DNA from: Lachnospiraceae bacterium UBA7050 | GTDB lineage: Bacteria > Bacillota > Clostridia > Lachnospirales > Lachnospiraceae | Assembly: GCA_002493905.1 (NCBI GenBank) | Contig: DLAJ01000007.1 | Location: forward strand, 1-64,000 | Reading direction: 5' to 3' | Length of the DNA stretch: 64,000 nt | Shown: in pieces, positions 44,237 through 52,931 of the stretch | Numbering within the stretch: the stretch's first letter is position 1 | How the letters are laid out: every line of letters begins with the position of its first letter | Program-made: the position numbers and the translations under genes | Notes under the pieces: model-generated | Databases searched by the model: none | What the model saw: only the letters and a program-made list of their open reading frames with translations | Told to the model about the DNA's origin: nothing

Positions 44237-45253
44237 TCAGAAAGCACGCCCCTTCTGCCCTTTCCTCCATGCGGCAAGCTCCCGGATTCCCTCCTCAAAT
44301 GACACTTCCGGCACAAATCCGGTGTCTTTGGTAAGCTCTGAAATATCGGCGCACAAATACATGACCTGTTTGGGTGCATAGGGCAGCTTTCCGAGTCCGA
44401 GCGGCCGTTCATAATGCGTCATACCGGCAAGAATCTCCAGATATTCTCGAAGCGGTCTTGCCCTGCCGCTCCCGAGCACATAGGTCCTGCCTGAAACGCC
44501 GCGTTCTCCGATGAGATACATCGCCCGCGCCGCATCACGCCCGTTTAAGTAATCCCATTGCTGTTCTCCTAATGTGAACGCCGTCTCTTCCCCCGCCTGC
44601 ATCCGGTCGAGTGCGCTCATGATCATCGTATATGCCCCGTCATAGCACCCATAGACTGACAGAATGCGCACCCAGACATGGCGGATGCCCCGGCTTTCGC
44701 ACATCTGCCTCGTCATCGCGCCCGCACAGAGCTTTGCCATTCCATAGCCGTTTTCCGGAAATGTGGGCGTATCCGGCATAAGAATTCCCTCCACACGTCC
44801 ATATTCCGCCTGCGAACCGGCGCCGATAAATGCTTTGCATTCCAATGCCTCCGCCAGTTCTACGGCATCCAAGCTGTATTGAATATTCTGCGTCTGCAGT
44901 GCCATGTCATTCCGCGTATCGCCGAACGTCCCGTTCCATGCAAAATGATAGAACGCGTCATAGCCCGGCTCCAATCCTTCCCCTGCCATGACATCCGAAC
45001 ACTCACAATGTCCCTCTACTTCACTGCCTTGGTCCGGCTCCCCGCTTCCCCGACATCTGGACCGCTCCGCCATGTCACGATAGTCGGATAAATCTGCCTC
45101 CACGACCGACACAAGCGGATGTTTTGGCAGCAGCGCCGTTCTCTTGGAATTTTTATGACAAAGCGCCGTCACCTGCGTACCGTTCTCTATACATTTTTGG
45201 ATCAACGACATGCCGATCACGCCTGTCGGTCCGTCAATCAAAATACGTTTCAT
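44237..45253 (-). CDS. NAD-dependent epimerase/dehydratase (extended SDR), possible final sugar reductase
   Basis: 338 residues. IDGPTGVIGMSLIQ is the NAD(P)-binding loop, YHFAWNGTFGD the NNAG-equivalent region, IGAGSQAEYG the active-site Ser and YGMAKL the Tyr-Lys pair. Between about residues 65 and 100 there is an unusual hydrophilic insert (GSGEPDQGSEVEGHCEC) not expected for the family. The start overlaps the stop of the ThDP enzyme by four bases. In yersiniose-type pathways a reductase of this superfamily (YerF) follows the ThDP enzyme YerE; by position this could play that role. It may also be a C4 or C3 epimerase. Confidence 0.72.
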   Translation of the reverse strand: MKRILIDGPTGVIGMSLIQKCIENGTQVTALCHKNSKRTALLPKHPLVSVVEADLSDYRDMAERSRCRGSGEPDQGSEVEGHCECSDVMAGEGLEPGYDAFYHFAWNGTFGDTRNDMALQTQNIQYSLDAVELAEALECKAFIGAGSQAEYGRVEGILMPDTPTFPENGYGMAKLCAGAMTRQMCESRGIRHVWVRILSVYGCYDGAYTMIMSALDRMQAGEETAFTLGEQQWDYLNGRDAARAMYLIGERGVSGRTYVLGSGRARPLREYLEILAGMTHYERPLGLGKLPYAPKQVMYLCADISELTKDTGFVPEVSFEEGIRELAAWRKGQKGRAF

Positions 45254-47169
45254 CCGTCAGCCCTTTCCCATGATGCCTTCATCCGCTTTTTCACGCTCTC
45301 ATACTCCTCCTTGGGAAGGAACGGATACATATCATCCGGCTCCGGCGATACCATCGTCCCGTCCGGCAGCGCTTTGGATGCAAGCTTGGGCTCAAAATTC
45401 TGCTCCGGATCTACGACCGCCTCCACGATCAGCGGTCCCTCCTGTGTCAGAATCTCCTCCAGTTTTCCCGTCAGTCCGTCCACAGCATCAATCCTTCTGT
45501 AAGCAATCCCATATGCATACGCAAGCTTTTCCATATCTGGGAAACTGATGCCATTATCTGCACACACGCCTACGAGCGGCGGCTCAAACAAATTGCTCTG
45601 GGTCTGTCTGATGGAATGATACCCATTGTTATTCAGAATGACAATGATCAGGTTTAAGTGATGATATACCACGGTCTGAAGCTCCTGCAGGTTCATCTGA
45701 AAGCTTCCATCCCCGTCAATACAGATCACACGTTTTCCCCCTCTGGCGAAGCATACCCCCACCGCTGCCGGAAAACCGTAACCCATGGCGGCGCAGCCTG
45801 AATTCGTGAATAATCTCTGATCCTCTTTGACAACCGCCGCCTGAAATGTCATCACGCAAGCGCTTCCATTCCCGCATATCACAGCGTCTCCCTCAGACAG
45901 CATGTCCGTAAACTCTTTCAGGAACACATAGGGATTGAGCTTTCTGCTCTTATAATACTGCGGCAGCACAGCGGGATACTCCCGGTTGATTTCCCTGCAC
46001 AGGGACAGCCACCCGGCATGATCTCCCACATCTTTGACCCCGCTTTCACCGTCTGCGCACCTTCTGCCTTCCAACGGACCGCCATGAAAGGAATTCCCAT
46101 CCTCCACTGCCTTCCCCGTCCTGAGCGCCTCTGCGATCGATCTCATCACATCCTTCACATCCGCATGGACCGGCATATCCGCCTTGACGGTAGGTTTATG
46201 CAGCTCGTTTTCATCAATATCGACGATGATCTTGTACGCGTCTTTCGCAAAATTTTTGTAATTATAGCTGATCAGCCGGATATTCAGGCGCGAGCCAAGC
46301 ACAAAAAGGAGATCGCAGTTCTGCACGACAAAGTTACCGCCCCTTGTTCCCACAGTTCCGGGTCTCCCACAGTAAAGCGGGTGCCCGTCGCAAAGAAGGT
46401 CATGCGCATTCCATGCCGTCACGACCGGAATCTGCAGTGCCTCGATGCAGTCCAAAAATTCATGATAAGCATTTCCCAGCCGTATTCCGGTTCCCGCAAA
46501 AATCACTGGTCTTTTCGCTTCTCTGATTTTTTCAATAATTTGGCAGGCCACATTTTCATCATATACCGGATTTTCCTTCCGGACAGCAGCCGCATACTCT
46601 TCATCCGCCGTATCAAATCCAATAAGCTCCTCCGTCTCCACGACCGCTCCCTGAACATCTACAGGAATATCGAGCCACACCGGGCCCTTCCTTCCATGCC
46701 GGCACAGATACCATGCCTTTTCCAAGTGATAGCGGATTTTCTCCGGCTCTGTCACCATGACAGCATACTTCGTCATCGTTTTTACGCACTCAACAATCTG
46801 AAATTCCTGATCTCCCAGCTGTCTGACCGGCGCACCCGTACAGAAAGTCGTCGTTTCCCTTTTTACCTGACCTGACACAATGAACATGGGAATCGAATCC
46901 TGCCATCCTCCAAGTACCCCGGTTATGGCATTCGTTCCCCCCGGACCGCTTGTAACGCAGACTCCCGCCACGTTTCCGGTATACCTCGCATACCCTTCCG
47001 CAGCAATGGCACATGCCTGCTCATGATGGTTATAAATACAGGAAAGCCCCTCCTGATGACCGAAGGCGTCATTCAAGTGCATCGCGCCCCCTCCGGTTAC
47101 GGTAAAAACATGCGTAACTCCCCGATCTCTTAAAAACTGTGAAATGTATTTGGCTGTTTTTATTTTCAT
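45250..47169 (-). CDS. Thiamine diphosphate-dependent enzyme, acetolactate synthase-like (YerE-type candidate)
   Basis: 639 residues from the ATG at 47169 (GAGGAG upstream); the frame opens at 47229. The catalytic Glu is in NHHEQACAIAAEGYAR (about 50) and the ThDP/Mg motif in CIDGDGSFQMNLQELQ with LNNNGYHSI (about 500-530). A Gly/Asp-rich insert (about 365-395) separates the middle and C-terminal domains. Biosynthetic IlvB is unlikely given the glycan setting. In Yersinia O:VI, YerE adds a two-carbon unit from pyruvate to CDP-3,6-dideoxy-4-keto-glucose; an RfbH homologue four genes upstream supports an analogous branched-sugar role. That is inference. Confidence 0.75.
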   Translation of the reverse strand: MKIKTAKYISQFLRDRGVTHVFTVTGGGAMHLNDAFGHQEGLSCIYNHHEQACAIAAEGYARYTGNVAGVCVTSGPGGTNAITGVLGGWQDSIPMFIVSGQVKRETTTFCTGAPVRQLGDQEFQIVECVKTMTKYAVMVTEPEKIRYHLEKAWYLCRHGRKGPVWLDIPVDVQGAVVETEELIGFDTADEEYAAAVRKENPVYDENVACQIIEKIREAKRPVIFAGTGIRLGNAYHEFLDCIEALQIPVVTAWNAHDLLCDGHPLYCGRPGTVGTRGGNFVVQNCDLLFVLGSRLNIRLISYNYKNFAKDAYKIIVDIDENELHKPTVKADMPVHADVKDVMRSIAEALRTGKAVEDGNSFHGGPLEGRRCADGESGVKDVGDHAGWLSLCREINREYPAVLPQYYKSRKLNPYVFLKEFTDMLSEGDAVICGNGSACVMTFQAAVVKEDQRLFTNSGCAAMGYGFPAAVGVCFARGGKRVICIDGDGSFQMNLQELQTVVYHHLNLIIVILNNNGYHSIRQTQSNLFEPPLVGVCADNGISFPDMEKLAYAYGIAYRRIDAVDGLTGKLEEILTQEGPLIVEAVVDPEQNFEPKLASKALPDGTMVSPEPDDMYPFLPKEEYESVKKRMKASWERADG

Positions 47170-47209
47170 GATTCTCCTCATTTCTGCGCAGCTTTGTTGC
47201 GCATACCAG

Positions 47210-47231
47210 GTTTGAAAGCTTACTTTCAAAC
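47210..47231 (-). promoter_or_regulatory. Perfect 9-bp hairpin in the leader of the ThDP enzyme gene
   Basis: GTTTGAAAG (47210-47218) and CTTTCAAAC (47223-47231) pair perfectly around four bases. A second small dyad (GCGCA arms, about 47186-47202) follows before the ATG. No U-run. Confidence 0.5.
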
Positions 47232-47256
47232 TTTACTCCAGCCTTTCAGACCCGTT

Positions 47257-47904
47257 TTATCCGATATAATCCAAAATCTCCCGCGGTCTTTCGGCAGCAC
47301 CCAGCGTACGTTCAAACCGCATGGCATCTTCTTTTTTCCGAAATCCGAAACCGTATGTCACAGCAATAAAATCCATTCCCGCCGCCGCTGCCCCAAGCGC
47401 GTCATGCTCCGTGTCTCCCACCATGACCGCCTCTGCGGGCTCCACTCCCGCAGCTTCCAGACACATTCTGATAATGTCCGCTTTTTTTAACTTATTTTCA
47501 TGATCTGCACCATATATGATGTCCGTATATCTGTCAAAATGAAAATGCCTCATGATCTTTTCTGCATAATCCTGACGCTTATATGTAGCAATGGCAATAG
47601 CAATTCCACGCCGCATCAGTTCATCACATACTTCATAGATTCCTTCATAAGGCAGCGCCTTTAACACATCCCCCTCTTTATAGCGTTCTCTGAACGTGGA
47701 TGCAAGCTCCTGCAAGACTGCCCCCTCCAGTCCATACTGTCTTGCAAAAGAGTCCTGGATCGGAGGTCCGATAAAAGAAAGAAGCTCTTCCTTAGCGACT
47801 GCGGGCAGCCGATGCGCTGCTATTGTATATTTTACAGAGGAAAGAACCCCCTCCGTCGTGTCTAACAGGGTTCCGTCTACATCAAAAATCACTGCACGCT
47901 TCAT
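47257..47904 (-). CDS. HAD-superfamily phosphatase (phosphoglycolate phosphatase-like)
   Basis: 215 residues with all HAD motifs: IFDVDGTLLDT (motif I, nucleophile Asp), AIATYKRQ (motif II), a Lys in NKLKKADII (motif III) and MVGDTEHDALGA (motif IV). The C1-type cap fits small phosphosugars or phosphoglycolate. Its ATG overlaps the stop of the aldolase-fusion gene by four bases, so it is coupled to it. A role in removing phosphate from a sugar or ketoacid intermediate of the same pathway is likely but unproven. Confidence 0.8.
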   Translation of the reverse strand: MKRAVIFDVDGTLLDTTEGVLSSVKYTIAAHRLPAVAKEELLSFIGPPIQDSFARQYGLEGAVLQELASTFRERYKEGDVLKALPYEGIYEVCDELMRRGIAIAIATYKRQDYAEKIMRHFHFDRYTDIIYGADHENKLKKADIIRMCLEAAGVEPAEAVMVGDTEHDALGAAAAGMDFIAVTYGFGFRKKEDAMRFERTLGAAERPREILDYIG

Positions 47905-49541
47905 CTTATCTCCTTATATTCCCCGTTCTCAGGCAGACGATAGCAGGTCGTCGTGATAAAGGAAAGCTTCGCCAGGTTCTTAATCCGCAGGAGGCTTCTC
48001 TCCACATCCGCATTCAGCTCACGTGCCTTTTTAGGGTCAAAAGAATGGTCTCTGTTCGGATTCGTGTAATCAAAGGTTTTAGAGGTGACATAACCGTCAA
48101 ATCCTGCCAGCGCAATTTCCCCGATACCAAATCCGCTGAGCAGCCGTATCATCATGATCATCGGATTATCCACGATCAGCGCCTGCTCATCCAATAAGCT
48201 GCTATACCCAAGGCAGAAATCAAACGAACCGTTTGTCTTTGTTACGTTTGTCGTTGCTATGATCTGTGTCCCATCACGCATTCCGGCAATTGCAGAGGAA
48301 AGCTGCACATATTTCTTGGCATTACTGATAAAAAGATAGTCCACCGGATAATCCTTCGGCATGAAATTGATCGCAATCGTAACAGGACGGTTACGCCCGA
48401 TATATTCATATACCTTTTCCTTTTCATCCAGGATATGTCCGCCGGGACCAAGCAAAAGAATCCGCTTTCCGCTCAGCCGCTCTTTCAGCCGCTCTTCAGC
48501 ATTCTCGTCAGACAATGTAAACCTCTTCTGATAGGCGACATACAATTCCTCGATGTATGTCTCGTCATACAGCAGCTTCCGCTCCTCCTCTATCATATCC
48601 AAAATTTCATGGACGGACTTCACGGAGAGCTTCTGCTTGTCCATCAGATAACTCACATAGTTTGGATGGCAGTCATGCGACGCCGAAAGAAAAAACTTAA
48701 AGTTATACCCCCACGGAATCTGGCGGTAAATATCCAGAATCGTAACATCGATCGCCTCTAACAGCTGGCTGCTGTCATAATGCTTGTCTCCATACTCATT
48801 CATATACATGGCAAGCAGTTCCGTAGGCGCGTTCCCCGCGCTTTTTCCCATACCGTACAGACTGCCGTCCACAAGAAGCATTCTTCCCTTTGGCGGATTT
48901 TCCATAAGCTCCACACAATTCGCATACGCAAGCTGAAAATTATTATGCGCATGATAGCCAAGCCCGATATCCGGATTCAGCATGCGGTCCGCCACAGTAT
49001 AATAATGCATCAGTCTTTTTTTGTGCAGAAGACCGTAGGTATCTACAAGGGAAAACGCATAGGGATTCAGCCCGTTGACGAGACCAAGCAGTTCTTCAAA
49101 TTCCCCGTCGTTATAACTTGTGATCGATACCGCCTGCGCGAATACTTTATACCCCAGTTCCTTGATCCGGTGGCAGAATTCGATTGCTCCATGCATCTTC
49201 TGCTTTTTGAAAATAACCCTGATTCCATCCAGACAGCACTGCGACGCAGATGCGATATGATCGATCCCGCAGGTACCATAATCGATCATTCCTACCGCCA
49301 TGGAAGTCCCTTTATCCAGACTGCCATAAATCTTTTGTACGGCATCGGTATCCGGCATAATGGAACAGTCCGGATCAAAAGCCCTCCGCTCGTCCAAAAA
49401 ACCAACCTCTATGATATCCATTCCGGCACTGACCAGACGTTCGAATATATTTACAATATTGCTGGCGCCGAACCGCCAGTCGTTTACATACCCACCGTCC
49501 CGCAGGGTACAGTCAAGCAGCCTGATTACATGTTTGTCCAT
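47901..49541 (-). CDS. DRE-TIM metallolyase (HMGL/4-hydroxy-2-oxovalerate aldolase-like) fused to a DUF115-like Rossmann domain
   Basis: 546 residues. The N-terminal TIM barrel shows LDCTLRDGGYVNDW (metal and DRE motif), GYHAHNNFQLAYANC (metal-binding His pair) and DGSLYGMGKSAGNAPTELL. From about residue 335 a second domain begins (KRILLLGPGGHILDE), with AINFMPKDYPVDYLFIS and a late DGYVTSKTFDY, resembling the Rossmann part of DUF115/MptE-like proteins. Annotated as a catabolic aldolase it would be odd here: no acetaldehyde dehydrogenase is nearby. Its neighbours suggest that it makes or cleaves a ketoacid or ketosugar for the glycan. Confidence 0.7.
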   Translation of the reverse strand: MDKHVIRLLDCTLRDGGYVNDWRFGASNIVNIFERLVSAGMDIIEVGFLDERRAFDPDCSIMPDTDAVQKIYGSLDKGTSMAVGMIDYGTCGIDHIASASQCCLDGIRVIFKKQKMHGAIEFCHRIKELGYKVFAQAVSITSYNDGEFEELLGLVNGLNPYAFSLVDTYGLLHKKRLMHYYTVADRMLNPDIGLGYHAHNNFQLAYANCVELMENPPKGRMLLVDGSLYGMGKSAGNAPTELLAMYMNEYGDKHYDSSQLLEAIDVTILDIYRQIPWGYNFKFFLSASHDCHPNYVSYLMDKQKLSVKSVHEILDMIEEERKLLYDETYIEELYVAYQKRFTLSDENAEERLKERLSGKRILLLGPGGHILDEKEKVYEYIGRNRPVTIAINFMPKDYPVDYLFISNAKKYVQLSSAIAGMRDGTQIIATTNVTKTNGSFDFCLGYSSLLDEQALIVDNPMIMMIRLLSGFGIGEIALAGFDGYVTSKTFDYTNPNRDHSFDPKKARELNADVERSLLRIKNLAKLSFITTTCYRLPENGEYKEIR

Positions 49542-49584
49542 TTTATCCCTCTGTCACACTATTGTTAGTATATCCCATTGATCC

Positions 49585-51471
49585 TTAAAATCGCAGATAG
49601 ATATAATCGCCCTCATAAATCTTGATCTCTTTATTGGGAATGATCATGATAAACTGTGCCTCTTCATTAAAGTATTCCTTGGGAATCCAGCAATTGGTAC
49701 GCTGATAATCCATCACTCCCATGTCATATCCGTTTACGATCAATTGATAATTGACGGAAGCATCCATCAGGATTCCCACATCTTCAAAATAAACGTCCTG
49801 TTCTACCGTCGTGTCAAACTGAATAAAAAACTGCTCCGTTGCCAGAGAATTCAGTTCAAGAGAAAATGTAATTCCTCCCAAATAATAATCTTCCACCAGA
49901 TACATATCACTGGGATCCACTGCCTCGATCACAGTCAGCTCCGACAGGACTTCCGGCTCTCTCTCTTTTGCAAGATGCCGGAAGAAAAAATTATCGATAT
50001 CTCCTGAGAAGTTATATCCGCCGAATATCATGTTTGCGGGAAGCGTCGGCTTTTCCTCTCCCTGCAGTTCCATCTTGATCGAATCCCCCAGATGGTGAAT
50101 CCCGGTCACACTGCCGATACACAGACAGACTACGAGCGCTGCATTCGCGATCTTGTGCTTTCCCCATTCTCCCAGCTGATCGATGATCATGACTGCAAGT
50201 GCAAGCAGCGCCGGAACAGACGCCTTTACGCAGAAATCAAATCCTCCGCCCACCTGAATCCACGGAATGATCAGCAGGCTGCCTGCCGTGATCCAGAAAA
50301 ATGCACTCCTCCGATACGTTTTGAACAGCAGTCCAAAATAAATCCCGACCTCAAAAAAAATAAAGATGATATAGTACCCTAACCGATTCCGGATCACGTG
50401 ATTCCAAAATTCACCCAACGCACCCGCCGCCTGTGAAAGCAGGATCGGAACGGACTCTACCGCCGCCGAAAGCAGCATGGGCGTATCCATCGCTAACTGA
50501 TGACTTCCTTTCAGCTGATCCGAAGCTGCCGTTCCGGATACGATGAACAGAAAGCTGATGATCCCGATCAGCCCTGCTCCGGCTATATTCTGCAGGCTGC
50601 AGGTCTCCCTGATCCTGTCCGCCACACTTTTCCCCTCTTCTTTCCGGAAGATGAGATACAAAACATAAGGTATGATCCCGACAAACGGAAATACAGCGGC
50701 TAAAAACAGAGTGGACCACACCAATATGATATTGCTTCTTTTGGGACGGTTCATCATGAGCATCATCGTCAAAAAACACGGAACCGTTGTGTTATACGGA
50801 CCATTCAGATCCGTAATAAACGATGCATAATTAAAATCATGCATGCTGTAATCCAGATATCCGGTTGAAAACAAGGGCGTATGCATGAACAGCTCCTGCC
50901 GTATCACGTCCAGACCGCTGAAAAAGATCAAAATAAGAAATGGCCAGATCTCCACTTTTTTCCTGTGCGTACATAACAGACAATAGGTCAGCATGAGCCC
51001 GGTCCATGCCCATATGATCTGAAAGATATACCCGGCCTGAAGCGACAGAAGTTTTCCCACAAGCGCACTCGGAAACCAAAATCCAATATAGTAGATCAGC
51101 GCTCTCATGAGCGCGCCGCCCCCGTGCGTCATGCCATGCGCCACAGGCCACTTTAGATTGACCATAGCGTTAAAAACTGCATTCCTGTGCTGATGATCCG
51201 TATTCTGATAGAATACGCCTCCAATGCCGGACAGGACCACCCATGCCAAAATAATGAGCCCTGCCGCCAAAAGCTTTCCGATCTCTTTTTTGCCAAGCGC
51301 CGGCAGATCAGAGATATGCTCCTCCCTGACCGCCTTGATCATGCAGAATCCCACGATCAGCACGACAGGAACTGCATAACCGATCTTCAGATACCCTCCC
51401 GCAAAAATCAGAAACGGTAAGATCAAATAGACATAGGCTGCAGCGACCACGACTTTTGTTCTGACCGCCAT
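49585..51471 (-). CDS. Large polytopic membrane protein, GT-C- or polymerase-like
   Basis: 628 residues. About eleven hydrophobic segments fill residues 1-470. The final 150 residues are a beta-rich outer domain (ITFSLELNSLATEQFFIQFD, MDYQRTNCWIPKEYF). An outer loop after the second or third helix carries NTDHQHRNAVFNAM with His and Arg. No named family is recognised. It begins two bases downstream of the rfbH stop, so it belongs to the same operon. Candidate roles are a GT-C transferase using a polyprenyl-phosphate donor, or the polymerase of module C. Confidence 0.55.
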   Translation of the reverse strand: MAVRTKVVVAAAYVYLILPFLIFAGGYLKIGYAVPVVLIVGFCMIKAVREEHISDLPALGKKEIGKLLAAGLIILAWVVLSGIGGVFYQNTDHQHRNAVFNAMVNLKWPVAHGMTHGGGALMRALIYYIGFWFPSALVGKLLSLQAGYIFQIIWAWTGLMLTYCLLCTHRKKVEIWPFLILIFFSGLDVIRQELFMHTPLFSTGYLDYSMHDFNYASFITDLNGPYNTTVPCFLTMMLMMNRPKRSNIILVWSTLFLAAVFPFVGIIPYVLYLIFRKEEGKSVADRIRETCSLQNIAGAGLIGIISFLFIVSGTAASDQLKGSHQLAMDTPMLLSAAVESVPILLSQAAGALGEFWNHVIRNRLGYYIIFIFFEVGIYFGLLFKTYRRSAFFWITAGSLLIIPWIQVGGGFDFCVKASVPALLALAVMIIDQLGEWGKHKIANAALVVCLCIGSVTGIHHLGDSIKMELQGEEKPTLPANMIFGGYNFSGDIDNFFFRHLAKEREPEVLSELTVIEAVDPSDMYLVEDYYLGGITFSLELNSLATEQFFIQFDTTVEQDVYFEDVGILMDASVNYQLIVNGYDMGVMDYQRTNCWIPKEYFNEEAQFIMIIPNKEIKIYEGDYIYLRF

Positions 51472-51473
51472 CT

Positions 51474-52820
51474 CTATTCTCCCATTGTCAATAATGTGCG
51501 CCCCATATGATCGATCATCTCATCTGTCATTCCCGGATATACGCCGACCCAGAAGGTATCACGCATGATCCTGTCCGTATTTCTAAGGCTGCCCGCTATG
51601 CGGTATCCCTCTCCCGACTTTCGCATTTCATCAAAACACGGATGCTTCGTCAGATTTCCCGCAAACAACATTCTTGTCTGAATACCCTTTTGCTCCAGCG
51701 CCTCCACCACATGGTTCCGGTCCGTCCCCTCCTTACAGGTAAGCATAAATCCGAACCAGCTTGGCACGGAATGCTCACACGGTTCCGGCAGGATAAAGCT
51801 CCGGCTGCCTCCCCCAACGTTTAGGATCTCATACAGACGCTGCCAGTTCTTCCGTCTTTTCTTTACAAATTCCGGGAACTTCTCAAGCTGCGCACACCCG
51901 ACCGCCGCCTGCATATCTGTTGCTTTCAGGTTATATCCGAAATGCGAATAGACATATTTATGATCATATCCCAGCGGCAATTCTCCATACTGCCTGTCGA
52001 AGCGGTGTCCGCAGAAATTGTCCTGCCCGGAAGCGCAGACACAATCCCGCCCCCAATCCCTCATGGAACGGATACATCTATTTAAGAGGGGCTGGTTTGT
52101 ATAAACAGCACCGCCTTCTCCCATCGTCATATGGTGCGGCGGATAAAAGCTGGACGTCCCGATGTCTCCGATCGTACCTGTCAGATAGGTTTTGCCGTCT
52201 TCCATCGTATATTCCGATCCCAGCGCGTCGCAATTATCTTCGATCAGCCACAACTGATGCTCATCACAGAACCGGCGCACTGCCCTTAAGTCAAACGGAT
52301 TTCCCAGCGTATGCGCTGCCATGACTGCCTTTGTTTTATCAGAAAGCGCCTTTTCCAATAGCGTAACGTCCATATTATACTGTGGTATCTCCACATCAAT
52401 AAAAACAGGAACCGCGCCATATTGAATGATCGGGGCCACCGTAGTGGGAAATCCTGCTGCCACCGTTATGACTTCATCCCCTCTTCTGATCGCGCGCTCC
52501 CCTAAAAGCGGGGATGTCAGCGCCATAAACGCGCATAGATTTGCAGAAGAACCGGAATTGACGAGATTACAGAAGCGCACGCCCAGATACTTTGCCATCT
52601 GCTCCTCAAAACGTCTGGTATAACGCCCGGAAGTCAGCCAGAATTCCAGGGAACTGTCCACCAGATTCACCATTTCCGCACTGTCATACACTCTGGAAGC
52701 ATAAGGGATCCGGTCACCCTCCTCAAAGGGCTTCCTCTGATTATGAAACCGATTGCAATATTCTTCCACCGATTTTAATATCTGCTCTCTTGCCTGTGAT
52801 TCCGATTGATTTTCAAACAT
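51474..52820 (-). CDS. rfbH: RfbH/E1-type CDP-4-keto-6-deoxyglucose-3-dehydrase
   Basis: 448 residues from the ATG at 52820 (GGAG eight bases upstream); the longer frame would start inside a hairpin. It has the aspartate aminotransferase fold, but the usual PLP lysine is His (SFYPPHHMTMGEGG), as in E1 (AscC/DdhC/RfbH) and ColD. It also carries the E1 [2Fe-2S] motif: CVCASGQDNFC, C-x-C-x7-C, with a further Cys in IEDNCDALG 62 residues earlier (57 in Yersinia E1; a five-residue insert explains the difference). This separates it from ColD. E1 works with a ferredoxin-type reductase (E3) to remove the C3 hydroxyl, leading to 3,6-dideoxyhexoses. E3 and the CDP-glucose genes are not in the window. 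Confidence 0.85.
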   Translation of the reverse strand: MFENQSESQAREQILKSVEEYCNRFHNQRKPFEEGDRIPYASRVYDSAEMVNLVDSSLEFWLTSGRYTRRFEEQMAKYLGVRFCNLVNSGSSANLCAFMALTSPLLGERAIRRGDEVITVAAGFPTTVAPIIQYGAVPVFIDVEIPQYNMDVTLLEKALSDKTKAVMAAHTLGNPFDLRAVRRFCDEHQLWLIEDNCDALGSEYTMEDGKTYLTGTIGDIGTSSFYPPHHMTMGEGGAVYTNQPLLNRCIRSMRDWGRDCVCASGQDNFCGHRFDRQYGELPLGYDHKYVYSHFGYNLKATDMQAAVGCAQLEKFPEFVKKRRKNWQRLYEILNVGGGSRSFILPEPCEHSVPSWFGFMLTCKEGTDRNHVVEALEQKGIQTRMLFAGNLTKHPCFDEMRKSGEGYRIAGSLRNTDRIMRDTFWVGVYPGMTDEMIDHMGRTLLTMGE

Positions 52821-52869
52821 CCTGTTTTCTCCATTCTTTACGCTAACCTTTATGCCTTCGCTTCGGCAC

Positions 52870-52895
52870 GGTACAATGTCTTTCGACATTGTACC
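52870..52895 (-). promoter_or_regulatory. Perfect 11-bp hairpin with GAAA loop in the rfbH leader
   Basis: GGTACAATGTC (52870-52880) and GACATTGTACC (52885-52895) are perfectly complementary around four bases, giving a GAAA tetraloop in the minus-strand RNA. It lies 50 bases before the rfbH ATG and 37 after the stop of the DUF6492-like gene. No U-run follows. A TACAAT inside the arm could be a -10 box. Confidence 0.6.
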
Positions 52896-52931
52896 ACACT
52901 TTATTTCTTTTCACCAGCGGTATTACGTCTT

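Noticed and set aside
46018..46875. Plus-strand frame of 285 codons opposite the ThDP enzyme
   Set aside because: Shadow of a well-conserved enzyme on the other strand.
45250..47169. Biosynthetic acetolactate synthase (ilvB)
   Set aside because: There is no small subunit or branched-chain amino acid gene nearby, and the operon partners are sugar enzymes.
51474..52820. ColD (GDP-colitose pathway) instead of RfbH
   Set aside because: ColD also has His for Lys but lacks the C-x-C-x7-C iron-sulfur motif seen here.
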